A DNA stretch of 64,000 bases from assembly GCA_003963435.1 (NCBI GenBank), contig RXJC01000054.1:1-64000 (forward strand). The letters run 5' to 3'. The stretch is from Bradyrhizobiaceae bacterium. Lineage in GTDB: Bacteria; Pseudomonadota; Alphaproteobacteria; Rhizobiales; Xanthobacteraceae. The position numbers and the translations under genes were made by a program. The notes below the pieces were generated by a model. The model ran no database searches, was not told the origin of the DNA, and worked only from the letters and a program-made list of their open reading frames with translations. Below are positions 44,143 through 52,688 of the stretch, one piece after another; the stretch's first letter is position 1; every line of letters starts with the position of its first letter.

Positions 44143-44449
44143 GGCGGCAAGAGATAAGCGGCATCGTCTTCGTGGACAGCTTCAGAATCTTTTGGATGAT
44201 GGAGGCTGGAACCAGGTTCGGCTGGCGGCCGAGCTCGGCATCTCCCAAGGGCACCTGTCGAAATTGAAGCGGGGACTGGTGCCGGGGAGCCAAAAGATCG
44301 CAGATCGACTGGGGGACTTGAACGAACGAAAGCCCTCGGCGCGGCGGGAGCCGTGGCTTGCGGTAGTGCAGGAGGCCGGCGCTAGATCAAGAGATGCACG
44401 GATCGCGATCGAAGCAATCGCCCGCCTCGTCAGACGAACGAAATCCTAG
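44141..44449 (+). CDS. small HTH DNA-binding regulator
   Basis: About 102 aa from ATG 44141 (MAARDKRHRLRG); ATG 44126 adds five residues. Helix-turn-helix WNQVRLAAELGISQGHLSKL, then a basic RGLVPGSQK. The C-terminal helix is Arg-rich. It faces the OGG-like gene across an AT-rich palindrome and is the likely regulator of the glycosylase. Confidence 0.75.
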   Translation: MAARDKRHRLRGQLQNLLDDGGWNQVRLAAELGISQGHLSKLKRGLVPGSQKIADRLGDLNERKPSARREPWLAVVQEAGARSRDARIAIEAIARLVRRTKS

Positions 44450-44526
44450 CATTTCGCAAATGCATCTAGGCGCAAAGCCTTACTTCAATACCCGTTAGCG
44501 TCTCCAGGTTTGATAGCGTATTAGGT

Positions 44527-46827
44527 TCATTGAGACGGGAGCAAATGTCGGCGCTCTGGGCCGCTCCGCACCTTACGCTCGACGATCTCGGCGACTTCTC
44601 GTCCATCGATGCGACCGCGCTCGCGCAGCCTTCGGGCAACCGACAACATGGCTTCGCGGTGTCCTTCAAGGAGGAGACGGCAGGCCTTGGCCTGCCTCTC
44701 AAGCTCCACATTGACGGCGCGGCGGACATCCGGAAATCGAAGTAAGTCTTCGCCCGAACGTGCTGCTCCGCGATAAAGAAGGGGCGTTGGTCCCGCGAGG
44801 CCCATCGAGGAAACCATGGCGCAAGCCAATCGTGTCGCTTGGTCGATATCGCCGCCTTCTCCACCGGCACCGTGAGAAGGTTTGCCGAACGTCAAGATTT
44901 CTCCGACGCGCCCGGCCAAAATGGCCTGCAGACGACACCCGTAGTCGTCTGCAGTAAGGAGCGCCCGCGCAGCCTGCGGCCGCACCACCATGCCTCCGCG
45001 CGTCGATGTGGCGGCCACGGACGCAAACACACCCTCAGGGCCGAAATGAAGGACGTCGACGACAATGTGCGCCGCCTCGTGAACGCAAGCCACCCAGACT
45101 TCATGCTCGGATCGGTTGTCCTCGCCGAGCAATGATCTCTTCAAGTCGCCAAAGGTCATGGGACGGTCACCGTCATTGCGAACCGCACGACGCGCGTCCT
45201 TCACGACGCGTTCGACGTCGGCGCCGACCATGCCGATGGCGAGTTCAGCTAACGACACCAGGTCGTCGTCACGCAGATCATCCTGCAGCCGAACTCGAAA
45301 CATCTGCTCGAGCTCTACCACGTCGGGGAAGCCAATCCTGATGTGTTTTTCGAGGCGGCCAGCCCTCAGCAGTGCGGGCTCACAACGAGACAGGTCGTTG
45401 CTGCATCCGATTATCACGACGCCTTCGCGGCCCTTGATGCCATCAATCTCCGCCAACAGCGCGTTGACAACCTGAACAGAGTAATCGCGATGGGAATGTG
45501 TCATGAAACTTCTGGCGCCCACGCTGTCACACTCATCCATGACGATGCATGCTGGCGCATTTGCGCGGGCCTCTTCGAAGCTCTTCTTCATGGCGCGAAG
45601 CATATGACCGAGGTGACCTTCGCCGCTTGCCTGCCAAGCGGCCATGTTGGCGTCGTCGACCATGTACAAGCCTGCCTCGGCGCAGTATACGGAAGCGAAC
45701 GTCGTCTTGCCGCAGCCCGGTGGTCCTTCCAGCGCAATCGCCGACGAGACCGCATTCCACGGAAGGCAGCCCTGCTTCCAAGCGCGTATGTCGGCAATGC
45801 TTGCCTTCGCCCATGCGCGAGCTTCTCCTAAACCGTGGAGCTGAGAAAGGACGAGTCCACGGCCGTTGATGTTGGCCTTCTTTATCGCATGGAGTCGCGC
45901 GAGCTCATCGACACATTGTCGGGGGGTGCGATCGAAGCGGATCGCAATAATCAAGTCTTCGATCGTCGCGCCCGCGCCGATCGGAATCTTCGCAATACCT
46001 GCGGTGCGCCGGCCCGTGACGATGCGAATGGTACGTTCGATCGTCAACGCATCGATGCGGGGAAATTCGATCGTCGTCGACGCCGCTTTGACGAGACACC
46101 GTGGAAGGTGGGATTTCGCAAGGGGGGAAATGCCGAAGAAGGGCAAGCCCAGAGCCAAGCCATGCAGGGCGGCTCCTTCTCGTTCGTCGGCAACCGAGGC
46201 TTTGGGCGGTTCGGTCACGGTCATGAAGAGAACGTCGGACGCCTGGCGGCGCCGGAATCCCTGTTGGATGATATCGACCCTGCGGCGTCCTTGGTAGAAC
46301 AGCTCTTGCAAGGATTGCGAGACGCGGTTCAAGGCCCGCGGATCGGCAACATCGAGCAGGACCGTCGGAGCGCCTCCTCGCACCGCGGTGTGCAAATCAG
46401 GTCGTTCATCGAAATATCGCGAAAGCAGAAGGTCCACGGCAATACGGCCGGGGTCCGGCGGCCGGTCGGTCGAACGATGCGACGGAGCTTGGTCGGCCTG
46501 TTCTTCAAGATCGAAGTCCACAGCCTCGTCCGAGCGATCGCGGAGCCTGCCGAACCCGCGACTGATGCGGCGACCGAACGCCGCGGCATCTTTGATCTGG
46601 CGATGAAACTGATTCGCTTGTTGCCACCATCTCTTATACGCAGCGAGTTCCAGCGGTCCCAGTCCGCTCAGCGTTTCGCCTGCGGTTGGAGGGGTGCCGT
46701 CACCACGCTGTCGTTCGTCAACGCTGTCGCTGGCGACAGGGACCACGTCGACGTCGGGGGCGGACTTGGGGCGGCCGCCGAAGCCCGGGCAGTCGGAATG
46801 CAAGTCCGACGTGGGTTGAACGATCAT
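44527..46827 (-). CDS. soluble FtsH-like AAA+ ATPase with M41 zinc-protease domain
   Basis: A 766-aa protein. The N-terminal 330 residues are not recognised and lack the membrane helices of FtsH. Walker A GPPGCGKTT is at about 365, Walker B IVMDECDS at about 426, then the arginine-finger region ALLRAGRLEKHIRIGFP. The M41 zinc motif HEAAH lies at about 580, with a glycine-rich loop and ADDYGCRLQAILAGRVGE after it. A cytosolic ATP-driven protease is predicted. Its ATG overlaps the TGA of the upstream 152-aa gene, a possible adaptor. Defence loci often hold such AAA-peptidases. Confidence 0.87.
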   Translation of the reverse strand: MIVQPTSDLHSDCPGFGGRPKSAPDVDVVPVASDSVDERQRGDGTPPTAGETLSGLGPLELAAYKRWWQQANQFHRQIKDAAAFGRRISRGFGRLRDRSDEAVDFDLEEQADQAPSHRSTDRPPDPGRIAVDLLLSRYFDERPDLHTAVRGGAPTVLLDVADPRALNRVSQSLQELFYQGRRRVDIIQQGFRRRQASDVLFMTVTEPPKASVADEREGAALHGLALGLPFFGISPLAKSHLPRCLVKAASTTIEFPRIDALTIERTIRIVTGRRTAGIAKIPIGAGATIEDLIIAIRFDRTPRQCVDELARLHAIKKANINGRGLVLSQLHGLGEARAWAKASIADIRAWKQGCLPWNAVSSAIALEGPPGCGKTTFASVYCAEAGLYMVDDANMAAWQASGEGHLGHMLRAMKKSFEEARANAPACIVMDECDSVGARSFMTHSHRDYSVQVVNALLAEIDGIKGREGVVIIGCSNDLSRCEPALLRAGRLEKHIRIGFPDVVELEQMFRVRLQDDLRDDDLVSLAELAIGMVGADVERVVKDARRAVRNDGDRPMTFGDLKRSLLGEDNRSEHEVWVACVHEAAHIVVDVLHFGPEGVFASVAATSTRGGMVVRPQAARALLTADDYGCRLQAILAGRVGEILTFGKPSHGAGGEGGDIDQATRLACAMVSSMGLAGPTPLLYRGAARSGEDLLRFPDVRRAVNVELERQAKACRLLLEGHREAMLSVARRLRERGRIDGREVAEIVERKVRSGPERRHLLPSQ

Positions 46828-47282
46828 GATCCGTCCCCGTTCGTGGGCGGTCCAGCACGCGTCGCGTTAGGCACAACGGCGCGGCGACCAAGACAAAGGT
46901 TGTGGGCGAGCCACGACGTCGCGAGACGTGCACGATGATGCGTATCGAGCGGCATTCGCCGGAGCGTGTGCGATAGTACCAGAGCAGCGGCCGGGTTTGC
47001 GAACGCGACGTTGAGCAACGTCGTCATAGTCAGATCAATCTTGATGCCGATCTTCTGCGGCGCGTCGAACGGCAGAACGAGACCAATGGCCGCCGCAGCG
47101 TCACCCCTCACGGCGGCGCGCCATTTTGGAATGGTCGAGGAGATTGCAGCTACGCAGACAGCAACGTCGTCAACCATCCTGCCGTCGAACTGCTCAGCCC
47201 GAAATGTTCGCCAATATGCCAGGGCCGTCGGCCATGCTTCATCGTCTGGACGGCTTCCTTTGTTCGCTATGATTCGGTCCAT
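46824..47282 (-). CDS. partner of the AAA-M41 protease, 152 aa
   Basis: Soluble protein, helical (DEAWPTALAYWRTFRAEQF, LNVAFANPAAALVLSHTLRR). No known family. The stop overlaps the protease start by four bases, so the two are co-translated; an adaptor or substrate role is inferred from that only. Confidence 0.6.
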   Translation of the reverse strand: MDRIIANKGSRPDDEAWPTALAYWRTFRAEQFDGRMVDDVAVCVAAISSTIPKWRAAVRGDAAAAIGLVLPFDAPQKIGIKIDLTMTTLLNVAFANPAAALVLSHTLRRMPLDTHHRARLATSWLAHNLCLGRRAVVPNATRAGPPTNGDGS

Positions 47283-47849
47283 GGTCGAGATCCATTATTC
47301 GCTCCGAAGATGACTTCGGCGCGTAGCGGGAACGTGCGGTCGGATGGGGCGAGCGGCTTGCCGGGATGAGCTGGACGGGGCCGCCTGGTCGGCTGTCGTG
47401 CGCCGCGTTAGGAGGAATGAACCTGTAGCGCATGCCGACCAAGCGGCGTGCCGAAGGTTGCTTCCAACGAGGAAAGTCCTCCGCAGAGGATTTGCGGTCG
47501 AGACAGATGATGTCTGACGGAGAGCTAGATCGTTGCCTTCGAGACTGGCGTCGCCGGGCGGGTAACGAACGCACCGAGGATCATATTCGTCTCGCCGGCC
47601 GGGGGGTAAACCGATGACCCGCGCGCGGAGCATGGACCGTCCGGCGCGCAGGCGCGAAGCCGCGCTGTGCGCCCGGTGGGAGACAAGGTATGGTCGTCGC
47701 GATTCACAGGTCTCTATCTCCTACGAAGGGACCGTATAGCAGACGAAAGCCAGTATTGGTAGCTGTGTGCTCCCGAAAATCTGGGGTATGGTTAACGGCG
47801 GTTCAGTTGGACGACGGCTGATCGGTCGTCCTCGCGAGGCAATCCCTAG
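47283..47849. other. intergenic region with an operator-like motif
   Basis: About 570 bases. Several short overlapping ORFs on both strands look like chance frames. It holds the second copy of the exonuclease-operator motif at 47758-47780 and presumably promoters in both directions. Confidence 0.4.
47758..47780. promoter_or_regulatory. second copy of the inverted-repeat operator motif
   Basis: GGTAGC, then GTGTGCT, then CCGAAAAT match the site at 32913-32935 at 21 of 23 positions. One mismatch weakens the dyad. It lies 70 bases before an XRE gene start. Confidence 0.5.
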
Positions 47850-48119
47850 GTGGAAAACATTCTTACTCCAACACTGATAAGAGCCGCGAGGGCGCTTCTT
47901 GGGTTTGATCAAGCCGCGCTTGCGGAGGCCTCCGGCATATCGCGAAAGACCATTTCGCTCATCGAGATCGATGATCAGGTGAAGCTCGACGCGCGTCGGA
48001 AAGACGTTCTGATCAAGTTGCGCCAATATCTTGAAGACCAAGAGGGCGTACATTTCACCTTCGCCAGCGACAAGAGCGGCGAAGGGGTCCGCTTAAAGCG
48101 CGCTCGGGATCGAGCTTGA
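47850..48119 (+). CDS. XRE-family HTH regulator, 89 aa
   Basis: GTG start. LIRAARALLGFDQAALAEAS followed by GISRKTISLIE is a standard XRE helix-turn-helix, with a basic tail (RLKRARDRA). It stands alone after an operator-like motif shared with the exonuclease gene, so it may be the regulator reading that motif (inference). Confidence 0.8.
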   Translation: MENILTPTLIRAARALLGFDQAALAEASGISRKTISLIEIDDQVKLDARRKDVLIKLRQYLEDQEGVHFTFASDKSGEGVRLKRARDRA

Positions 48120-48337
48120 AGCACTGGGGTGCTAAGAGATGTTACGTGCGCGAACCTGCTTCCGGCTTTTGGCTTGAAGCAGTGCTCCGCAAGCTCTGGC
48201 TTTGACTCGACTTTCAAACGGAAGCGTAGATAACGTTTCATCACTGCTGACGTTTCCACCAGGCCTCGCCAAAGCCGAATGGCTCAAATACATCACGACC
48301 GCTGGGCGCATCGGAAAAGGTTATCATCATCCGGATT

Positions 48338-48559
48338 GTGGTTTCCGAGATGAAGGACATCCAAGCACGCCCTGAAAGACTGAGCGCGCAAATACCCGGG
48401 TGCGAGTTTATTCGGGATCTGGAGACCATGGCGGACAAGCAAGAATTGTTTGCGCGCCTAGCAGAGCACTTCGCATTTCTCACTGAAGACCTGGAGCGGG
48501 CGTTGTCCGACCATCGTCACGATGACGGCAAACCGTCCAAGGAACACGGCCTCATCTAA
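48338..48559 (+). CDS. small hypothetical protein, 73 aa
   Basis: Helical, charged (ELFARLAEHFAFLTEDLERA) with a His/Asp-rich end. GTG 48338 or ATG 48350 could be the start. Looks like a soluble two-helix rhizobial small protein. Function unknown. Confidence 0.5.
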   Translation: MVSEMKDIQARPERLSAQIPGCEFIRDLETMADKQELFARLAEHFAFLTEDLERALSDHRHDDGKPSKEHGLI

Positions 48560-48706
48560 ATCCCTCGATTCCGGGCCACATAAGTCCAACCGGCACATGC
48601 CGCCGGTCTCTAGTGAGTCATCGTTAGCGGGGCGAAACGAGCTTCCTATGGACTCTCCGGGTGCAGGGTGCAACGATAGACGCATACAACCTCGGGAGAT
48701 GATAAA

Positions 48707-48913
48707 TTGGCCAAGTCGACACGGAATAGCGGAAAACCCTGGACGCCGGCGGATGTTAAGCAGCTGAAGCAACTTGTGAAAAGCAATACTCCCACGCGCG
48801 TCGCGGGCCTAAAACTAGGTCGGACTGAAGCGGCGATCTACAACAAGGCTTCGGAAGAAGGAATATCCTTGGCTCCGACAAACCAAAGCCCTTACGGCAC
48901 CAAGAAAAAGTGA
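48707..48913 (+). CDS. small SANT/Myb-like DNA-binding protein
   Basis: A 68-aa protein with a TTG start and GGGAG upstream. GKPWTPADVKQLKQLVKSNT has the W-x-x-x-D-x-x-x-L/L pattern of a SANT/Myb helix, followed by VAGLKLGRTEAAIYNKASEE. This small family is common in Rhizobiales. Probable nucleoid-type or regulatory DNA binder. Confidence 0.75.
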   Translation: MAKSTRNSGKPWTPADVKQLKQLVKSNTPTRVAGLKLGRTEAAIYNKASEEGISLAPTNQSPYGTKKK

Positions 48914-48971
48914 AAGCGCGTTCTCTCGTGCTTTTGCTTCGTTCGCGGCGTCCGGAACGGACCTAACCGCC

Positions 48972-49541
48972 CTACCGGTGCCCAGCGAAAGCTTTCGAAA
49001 AGATCGCGAATGCAAGCACGCAGACCAGCGATAACATGATCGTACCCATTTTGAGGCGGGTGAGGGTGCAGGCAATGGTTCCCTCCCATTCGCCGGTGAC
49101 GGAGGTCTTATCAAGCAATCTTGCGAGCCACAGGTCTTCGGCGACATCGGTAACCCCGTAGGCCACGCTCATGAAGAGGCAGAACCATGCTATTGGTTCG
49201 ATGTAAGGCAGGTTCGCAGCGAATTGCGGCAACCGTTTCCAGAACAATGCGGCGGCGAGCGACAGAGATATAGCGAACCCGACGTCCAGCCAAAGCAGGA
49301 TCGGGCGCACATATACTGCGAGTGCTTTTCTGCCCGATGCCGTTCTGACGGTGCCAGCCTTAGACTTGAACAAGTCGATGTAGGCCGCATCGTATGAGAA
49401 AATGCGCTCCGGCACCAGCAAAGGTGACTTCTCGCCCGCGGCAAGCGTATCGTCCACCGAAGCTCGATACTTCTGGTTTGCGGCGAAGCAAGCCGCAGCG
49501 ACGACGAAACATGCAATCATCAGAAGCAGCTCGATCGACAT
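48972..49541 (-). CDS. integral membrane protein, four predicted helices
   Basis: A 189-aa protein. Hydrophobic segments: residues 5-21, RPILLWLDVGFAISLSLAAA, IEPIAWFCLFMSVAYGV, and TIMLSLVCVLAFAIF. A soluble loop lies between the first two. No family recognised. Stands alone, oriented leftward. Confidence 0.6.
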   Translation of the reverse strand: MSIELLLMIACFVVAAACFAANQKYRASVDDTLAAGEKSPLLVPERIFSYDAAYIDLFKSKAGTVRTASGRKALAVYVRPILLWLDVGFAISLSLAAALFWKRLPQFAANLPYIEPIAWFCLFMSVAYGVTDVAEDLWLARLLDKTSVTGEWEGTIACTLTRLKMGTIMLSLVCVLAFAIFSKAFAGHR

Positions 49542-50055
49542 GAGACGTCCTCATCGGTGAAAGATCAGCGTCGTTTGGCCAACGGAAGCTATCCGGTTCC
49601 CCGGCAGTCTTCACCTAGGCAATCGCCGAGGTACCGGACGCCTGCCTTGTGCACCTCGCCGCAAAGAATCTCGAAGATGCTTACGCAGCCCGGTCGCTTT
49701 TCATGCGCTCGGCGGATATCCGGGCGTGGTCGTGGATGGGTACCGACGCGACATCGTTACATGCCGAAAGCGACTTGCGGGACCGCAAATTTGCTCACTT
49801 TCGGCTCAACCGCTGCGATCTGAAATCGGCCATGAATAAGTGCATGGACAACACCGAACGAAATTTATGGACGAGGACATCGTCCAAGGCATCAGACCTT
49901 GGGAGACGACGTCTCAAAGGTTCTAGCGCAGCAAATGGGTTTTCTTTGCTGTTCGGACGGCGGAGCAACGCACTTCAGCTAACCTAGGACCTTCCCCAGT
50001 CGTCCGGTTGTGCGATCAGCCGTAACTTCGCTCCTGTCCGATAAAGGAGGCTAGT
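49542..50055. other. intergenic region
   Basis: About 510 bases. A 112-codon frame (49649-49987, +) lacks a start site and coding-like composition, so it is not called. The promoter of the M15 peptidase is expected near the right end; GATAAAGGAGG precedes its ATG. Confidence 0.4.
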
Positions 50056-50733
50056 ATGGCGAAAAGGAGCATTGCCAAGAAGACGACCACGCGCAGGGCG
50101 AAGAAAGCCGCCAAGCGGCAAACCACAGCGAGGGTCCGTTCTGCGCGACCGGTGCCTCTATCGAGCGTGATATTCTCCGGTGCGTCGCCATCTCCGGCTG
50201 ACGTAATCGCCATACCGCCCACGTCAACGTTCAATCAAGGTCTGTCGTCGGCGGACGAACGCACGATGCTTCGGCTTCTTGACGTCCCGGGCGCAAAGTC
50301 CCGGGATTGCACACCGGTCACGGGACCGATCCGGCGCCGAATCAAGTCTCGCGTGGATGTCGGGCCCTTCAATGTAAGTGGCCTCGACATCGCGGTCGAC
50401 TCGCTAAAGGCTGCATTCGACGAGGCTTCGGAGCAAATCCCGGATGTCGTGGCCCTGGTGAAGACGGCCGGTATGCTGTGCGTGCGTGCCAAAAGAACCA
50501 ATCCGAACTCGTTTTCCAACCATAGTTGGGGCACGGCGCTGGACCTTTTTTTCGGTCAAGGCGTGATACCTCAGGGAAGTCCCAAGACATATCGAGGGTG
50601 CCTGCAACTCGCTCCTTTTTTGAATCGCCACGGTTGGTACTGGGGAGCCGGGTTTTCGGGCCGCTCGGTGGATAGCATGCATTTCGAACTCGCCAAGGAA
50701 ACGATCGAGAGGGCTGTTCGCCGGGAGGCTTGA
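50056..50733 (+). CDS. M15-family peptidase (VanY-like D,D-carboxypeptidase) with basic N-terminal tail
   Basis: A 225-aa protein; strong AAAGGAGG site. The N-terminal 27 residues are Lys/Arg/Ala-rich (MAKRSIAKKTTTRRAKKAAK), like the subtilase at 6670. The catalytic part has SNHSWGTALDLFF (the S-x-H-x-x-G-x-A-x-D zinc motif) and SVDSMHFELA with the last His. Acts on peptidoglycan stem peptides in known members. No signal peptide, so export route or activity in lysed cells is unclear. Confidence 0.8.
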   Translation: MAKRSIAKKTTTRRAKKAAKRQTTARVRSARPVPLSSVIFSGASPSPADVIAIPPTSTFNQGLSSADERTMLRLLDVPGAKSRDCTPVTGPIRRRIKSRVDVGPFNVSGLDIAVDSLKAAFDEASEQIPDVVALVKTAGMLCVRAKRTNPNSFSNHSWGTALDLFFGQGVIPQGSPKTYRGCLQLAPFLNRHGWYWGAGFSGRSVDSMHFELAKETIERAVRREA

Positions 50734-50744
50734 ACGCACCCCTG

Positions 50745-51266
50745 TCAGGCCTCTCGAGGTTTCGGGGGCTTATTCCACTCGTTTATCTCCACTCGGGTTT
50801 TGAGTGCGCGGACGACGAGCGCCGTCGCCAACAAGAATGGACCCAGGTACTCAGGCACGGAAACTCGTTGATCGACTACGTCGAGGCGGTTCGTTGACAT
50901 GGCCAAGCCGATAGCGCCGAGTGTCAAATAGACGTAGTCGAGCTCCTTGGCCCAATGTTCGCCCCGCCATTTCGTCAGATATGCGGCGCCGCCCCTGATG
51001 AGCATCTCGCCGAGCGCGACGAACAATATCGTCGCATAGACGGTCGTCGCTGCGACGATATCCAGATAATGAATACGGGCCTGGCCTGAGAAGTCGATGA
51101 AGAAGAACACAACGATGCTGAAGTATCCGATCCCAAGGAGGACATAGAGATAGGTCGGGATTTCGCGACCTGGTTCGCGGAACACCTTGGCAAAGTGAAA
51201 GTGCAGCAAGGGCACTAGATTCGCTATGAACGCGATGAGCGGAACGTTATCTGAAAAAAACCGCAT
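50745..51266 (-). CDS. integral membrane protein, 173 aa
   Basis: Start ATG 51266 (MRFFSDN) follows AAGGGAAAA; an in-frame start at 51293 is weaker. About five helices (VPLIAFIANLVPLLHFHF, IGYFSIVVFFFIDF, VAATTVYATILFVALGEML and others), with a polar C-terminal tail. Converges on the M15 peptidase gene. Function unknown. Confidence 0.6.
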   Translation of the reverse strand: MRFFSDNVPLIAFIANLVPLLHFHFAKVFREPGREIPTYLYVLLGIGYFSIVVFFFIDFSGQARIHYLDIVAATTVYATILFVALGEMLIRGGAAYLTKWRGEHWAKELDYVYLTLGAIGLAMSTNRLDVVDQRVSVPEYLGPFLLATALVVRALKTRVEINEWNKPPKPREA

Positions 51267-51864
51267 CGTTTTCCCTTGATGTCCGAAGATCACAGAAGAG
51301 GGGCGCGAGAGGCGCGCTATGCTTCAGGCGTGTTCATTCTAAAAGGAATGTGTGCATTACGCTCGGCCTGAAGGCGCTTTCCGCAGTCTTGCCAAAGCAC
51401 GCGTTCAGCGCGGTCCTTCGGTCGCACAAATGTCCTGTGGGACTGCTTTCTGAGGTTGCACGGAAAAGCAGCACAGCGTCCGCCAACAAGATTCCCGATG
51501 AAGGGATCCGGCTCGGACCATGCGGCACGCTAAGGCAAGGTCGGGCTTTATCGGATTCCAGCGTCGTCGCGTATAGTTTCACGTCGGCGCAAACAAACCC
51601 GGGAAGATGAAATTTCCTATCACCATGATTCCTTTGGGGATCGACCTCGGAAGGGCCTAGTCCTGCTCCCCTTCGACGAGAGCGATATTCCGACATCACG
51701 CCCCTACGCAGTGGACGGCGCATGGGCAGGCAACGGCGAGATAACCCCTGCAACGACCTGCAACGGTCGTCCGTCACGCAATTGTCCGGGAATGCCCGGG
51801 TATCCCCGAGTATCGCGAGTTTGGTCTTGATGTTCTTATCCCTCATCTTGGAATGGAGATGAGC
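51267..51864. promoter_or_regulatory. luxI upstream region
   Basis: About 600 bases without a supported gene. Near luxI are two direct repeats CCTGCAACG (51747-51755 and 51757-51765) and a short dyad CCGGG-AATG-CCCGG (51786-51799). Either could be a LuxR-type binding site, but neither matches a known lux box closely. Confidence 0.4.
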
Positions 51865-52491
51865 ATGATCGAAGCATTTTCTCTGGCGAACGCACATCGC
51901 TTCGGAGATGCCCTCGCTTCGCAGGCGCGCCTGCGTCACGCAGTCTTCGTCCAGCAACGAGGGCTGGCGCATTCCTCTTACGAAGGGCTGGAGTTCGACG
52001 AGTTCGATACCCCGGCCGCTAAGTATTTGGTCTGGAGAGACGAACGAAAGGTGGTTCGAGGGTTGGCTCGGATTCTTCCCACCAACAGATCCTATATGCT
52101 GCAATCGTATTGGCCCCATCTGGTAACCGACGGTAAGTTACCGCCATACCCGAACATGGTCGAGGTGACCCGAGTATGTGTGGACAAGTCGCTCGATCCA
52201 GTTCGTCGCAGGACAGTGCTTCCGGAACTGCTTTGTGCGATTCATGAGATCTTATCGCTCACGGGCAGCGCCGGCATGCTGGGAGTTACCCGAGAACATC
52301 TGCTGACACACTTTCTCCGGACAGGAGTGCGATGGCTCGGCCAGCCCGATTTGATTGAGGGCGAAATCGAGCGTGCCTTCTTCGTTCCGACCCATTTCAT
52401 TCGTCCGGAACATCATTGTCGACGATACGGCATAGTAGGCCCTGTCCTTGCCAATCCTGAGGATTTCGCCATTGCCCCCAAAGCCGCATAA
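51865..52491 (+). CDS. luxI: LuxI-family acyl-homoserine-lactone synthase
   Basis: A 208-aa protein. ATG 51865 has GGAG six bases upstream and gives MIEAFS, like the start of BjaI; the frame is open from 51853. Conserved LuxI residues: RLRHAVFVQQRGL, FDEFDTPAAKYLV, RGLARILPT and VEVTRVCVD. It joins an acyl (or branched/aryl) group to SAM to make a homoserine-lactone signal; the acyl type is not predictable here. Heads a rightward operon with a small ORF and an EctB-like aminotransferase; the cognate LuxR is convergent at 54677. Confidence 0.9.
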   Translation: MIEAFSLANAHRFGDALASQARLRHAVFVQQRGLAHSSYEGLEFDEFDTPAAKYLVWRDERKVVRGLARILPTNRSYMLQSYWPHLVTDGKLPPYPNMVEVTRVCVDKSLDPVRRRTVLPELLCAIHEILSLTGSAGMLGVTREHLLTHFLRTGVRWLGQPDLIEGEIERAFFVPTHFIRPEHHCRRYGIVGPVLANPEDFAIAPKAA

Positions 52492-52678
52492 GAAACGCCC
52501 GGAAGAGGCCGTCGATCCCAGGGATACGGCCGAAAAGATGGCGGACGCCGTCTCCTATCTCTGCCGCATTGCGGCGCAGGAGGGTTTGTATTCCGTGCTT
52601 CCCGACTTGCTCGAGGCACAGCAGAAGCTGGAGAGGATTGCGTCCTCGCTGGATCCATCTGAGAAGCAGTCAAATTAG
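52472..52678 (+). CDS. small protein between luxI and the aminotransferase
   Basis: About 68 aa from TTG 52472, overlapping the luxI end (another TTG at 52448). DPRDTAEKMADAVSYLCRIA followed by LLEAQQKLERIASSL is helical. Small helical ORFs after luxI genes occur in rhizobia; function unknown. Confidence 0.5.
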   Translation: MPPKPHKKRPEEAVDPRDTAEKMADAVSYLCRIAAQEGLYSVLPDLLEAQQKLERIASSLDPSEKQSN

Positions 52679-52688
52679 GAAAGTTCTG

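Noticed and set aside
45835..46938. A 367-codon rightward frame over the AAA-M41 protease N terminus
   Set aside because: The protease frame on the other strand continues to a coupled upstream gene; this frame has no motif and crosses the gene boundary.
49649..49987. A 112-codon rightward frame before the M15 gene
   Set aside because: No good start site and composition unlike neighbouring genes; could be a remnant, but nothing supports translation.
51334..52119. A 261-codon leftward frame overlapping luxI
   Set aside because: It overlaps the start of a well-supported luxI and has no domain; the intergenic part alone is too weak.
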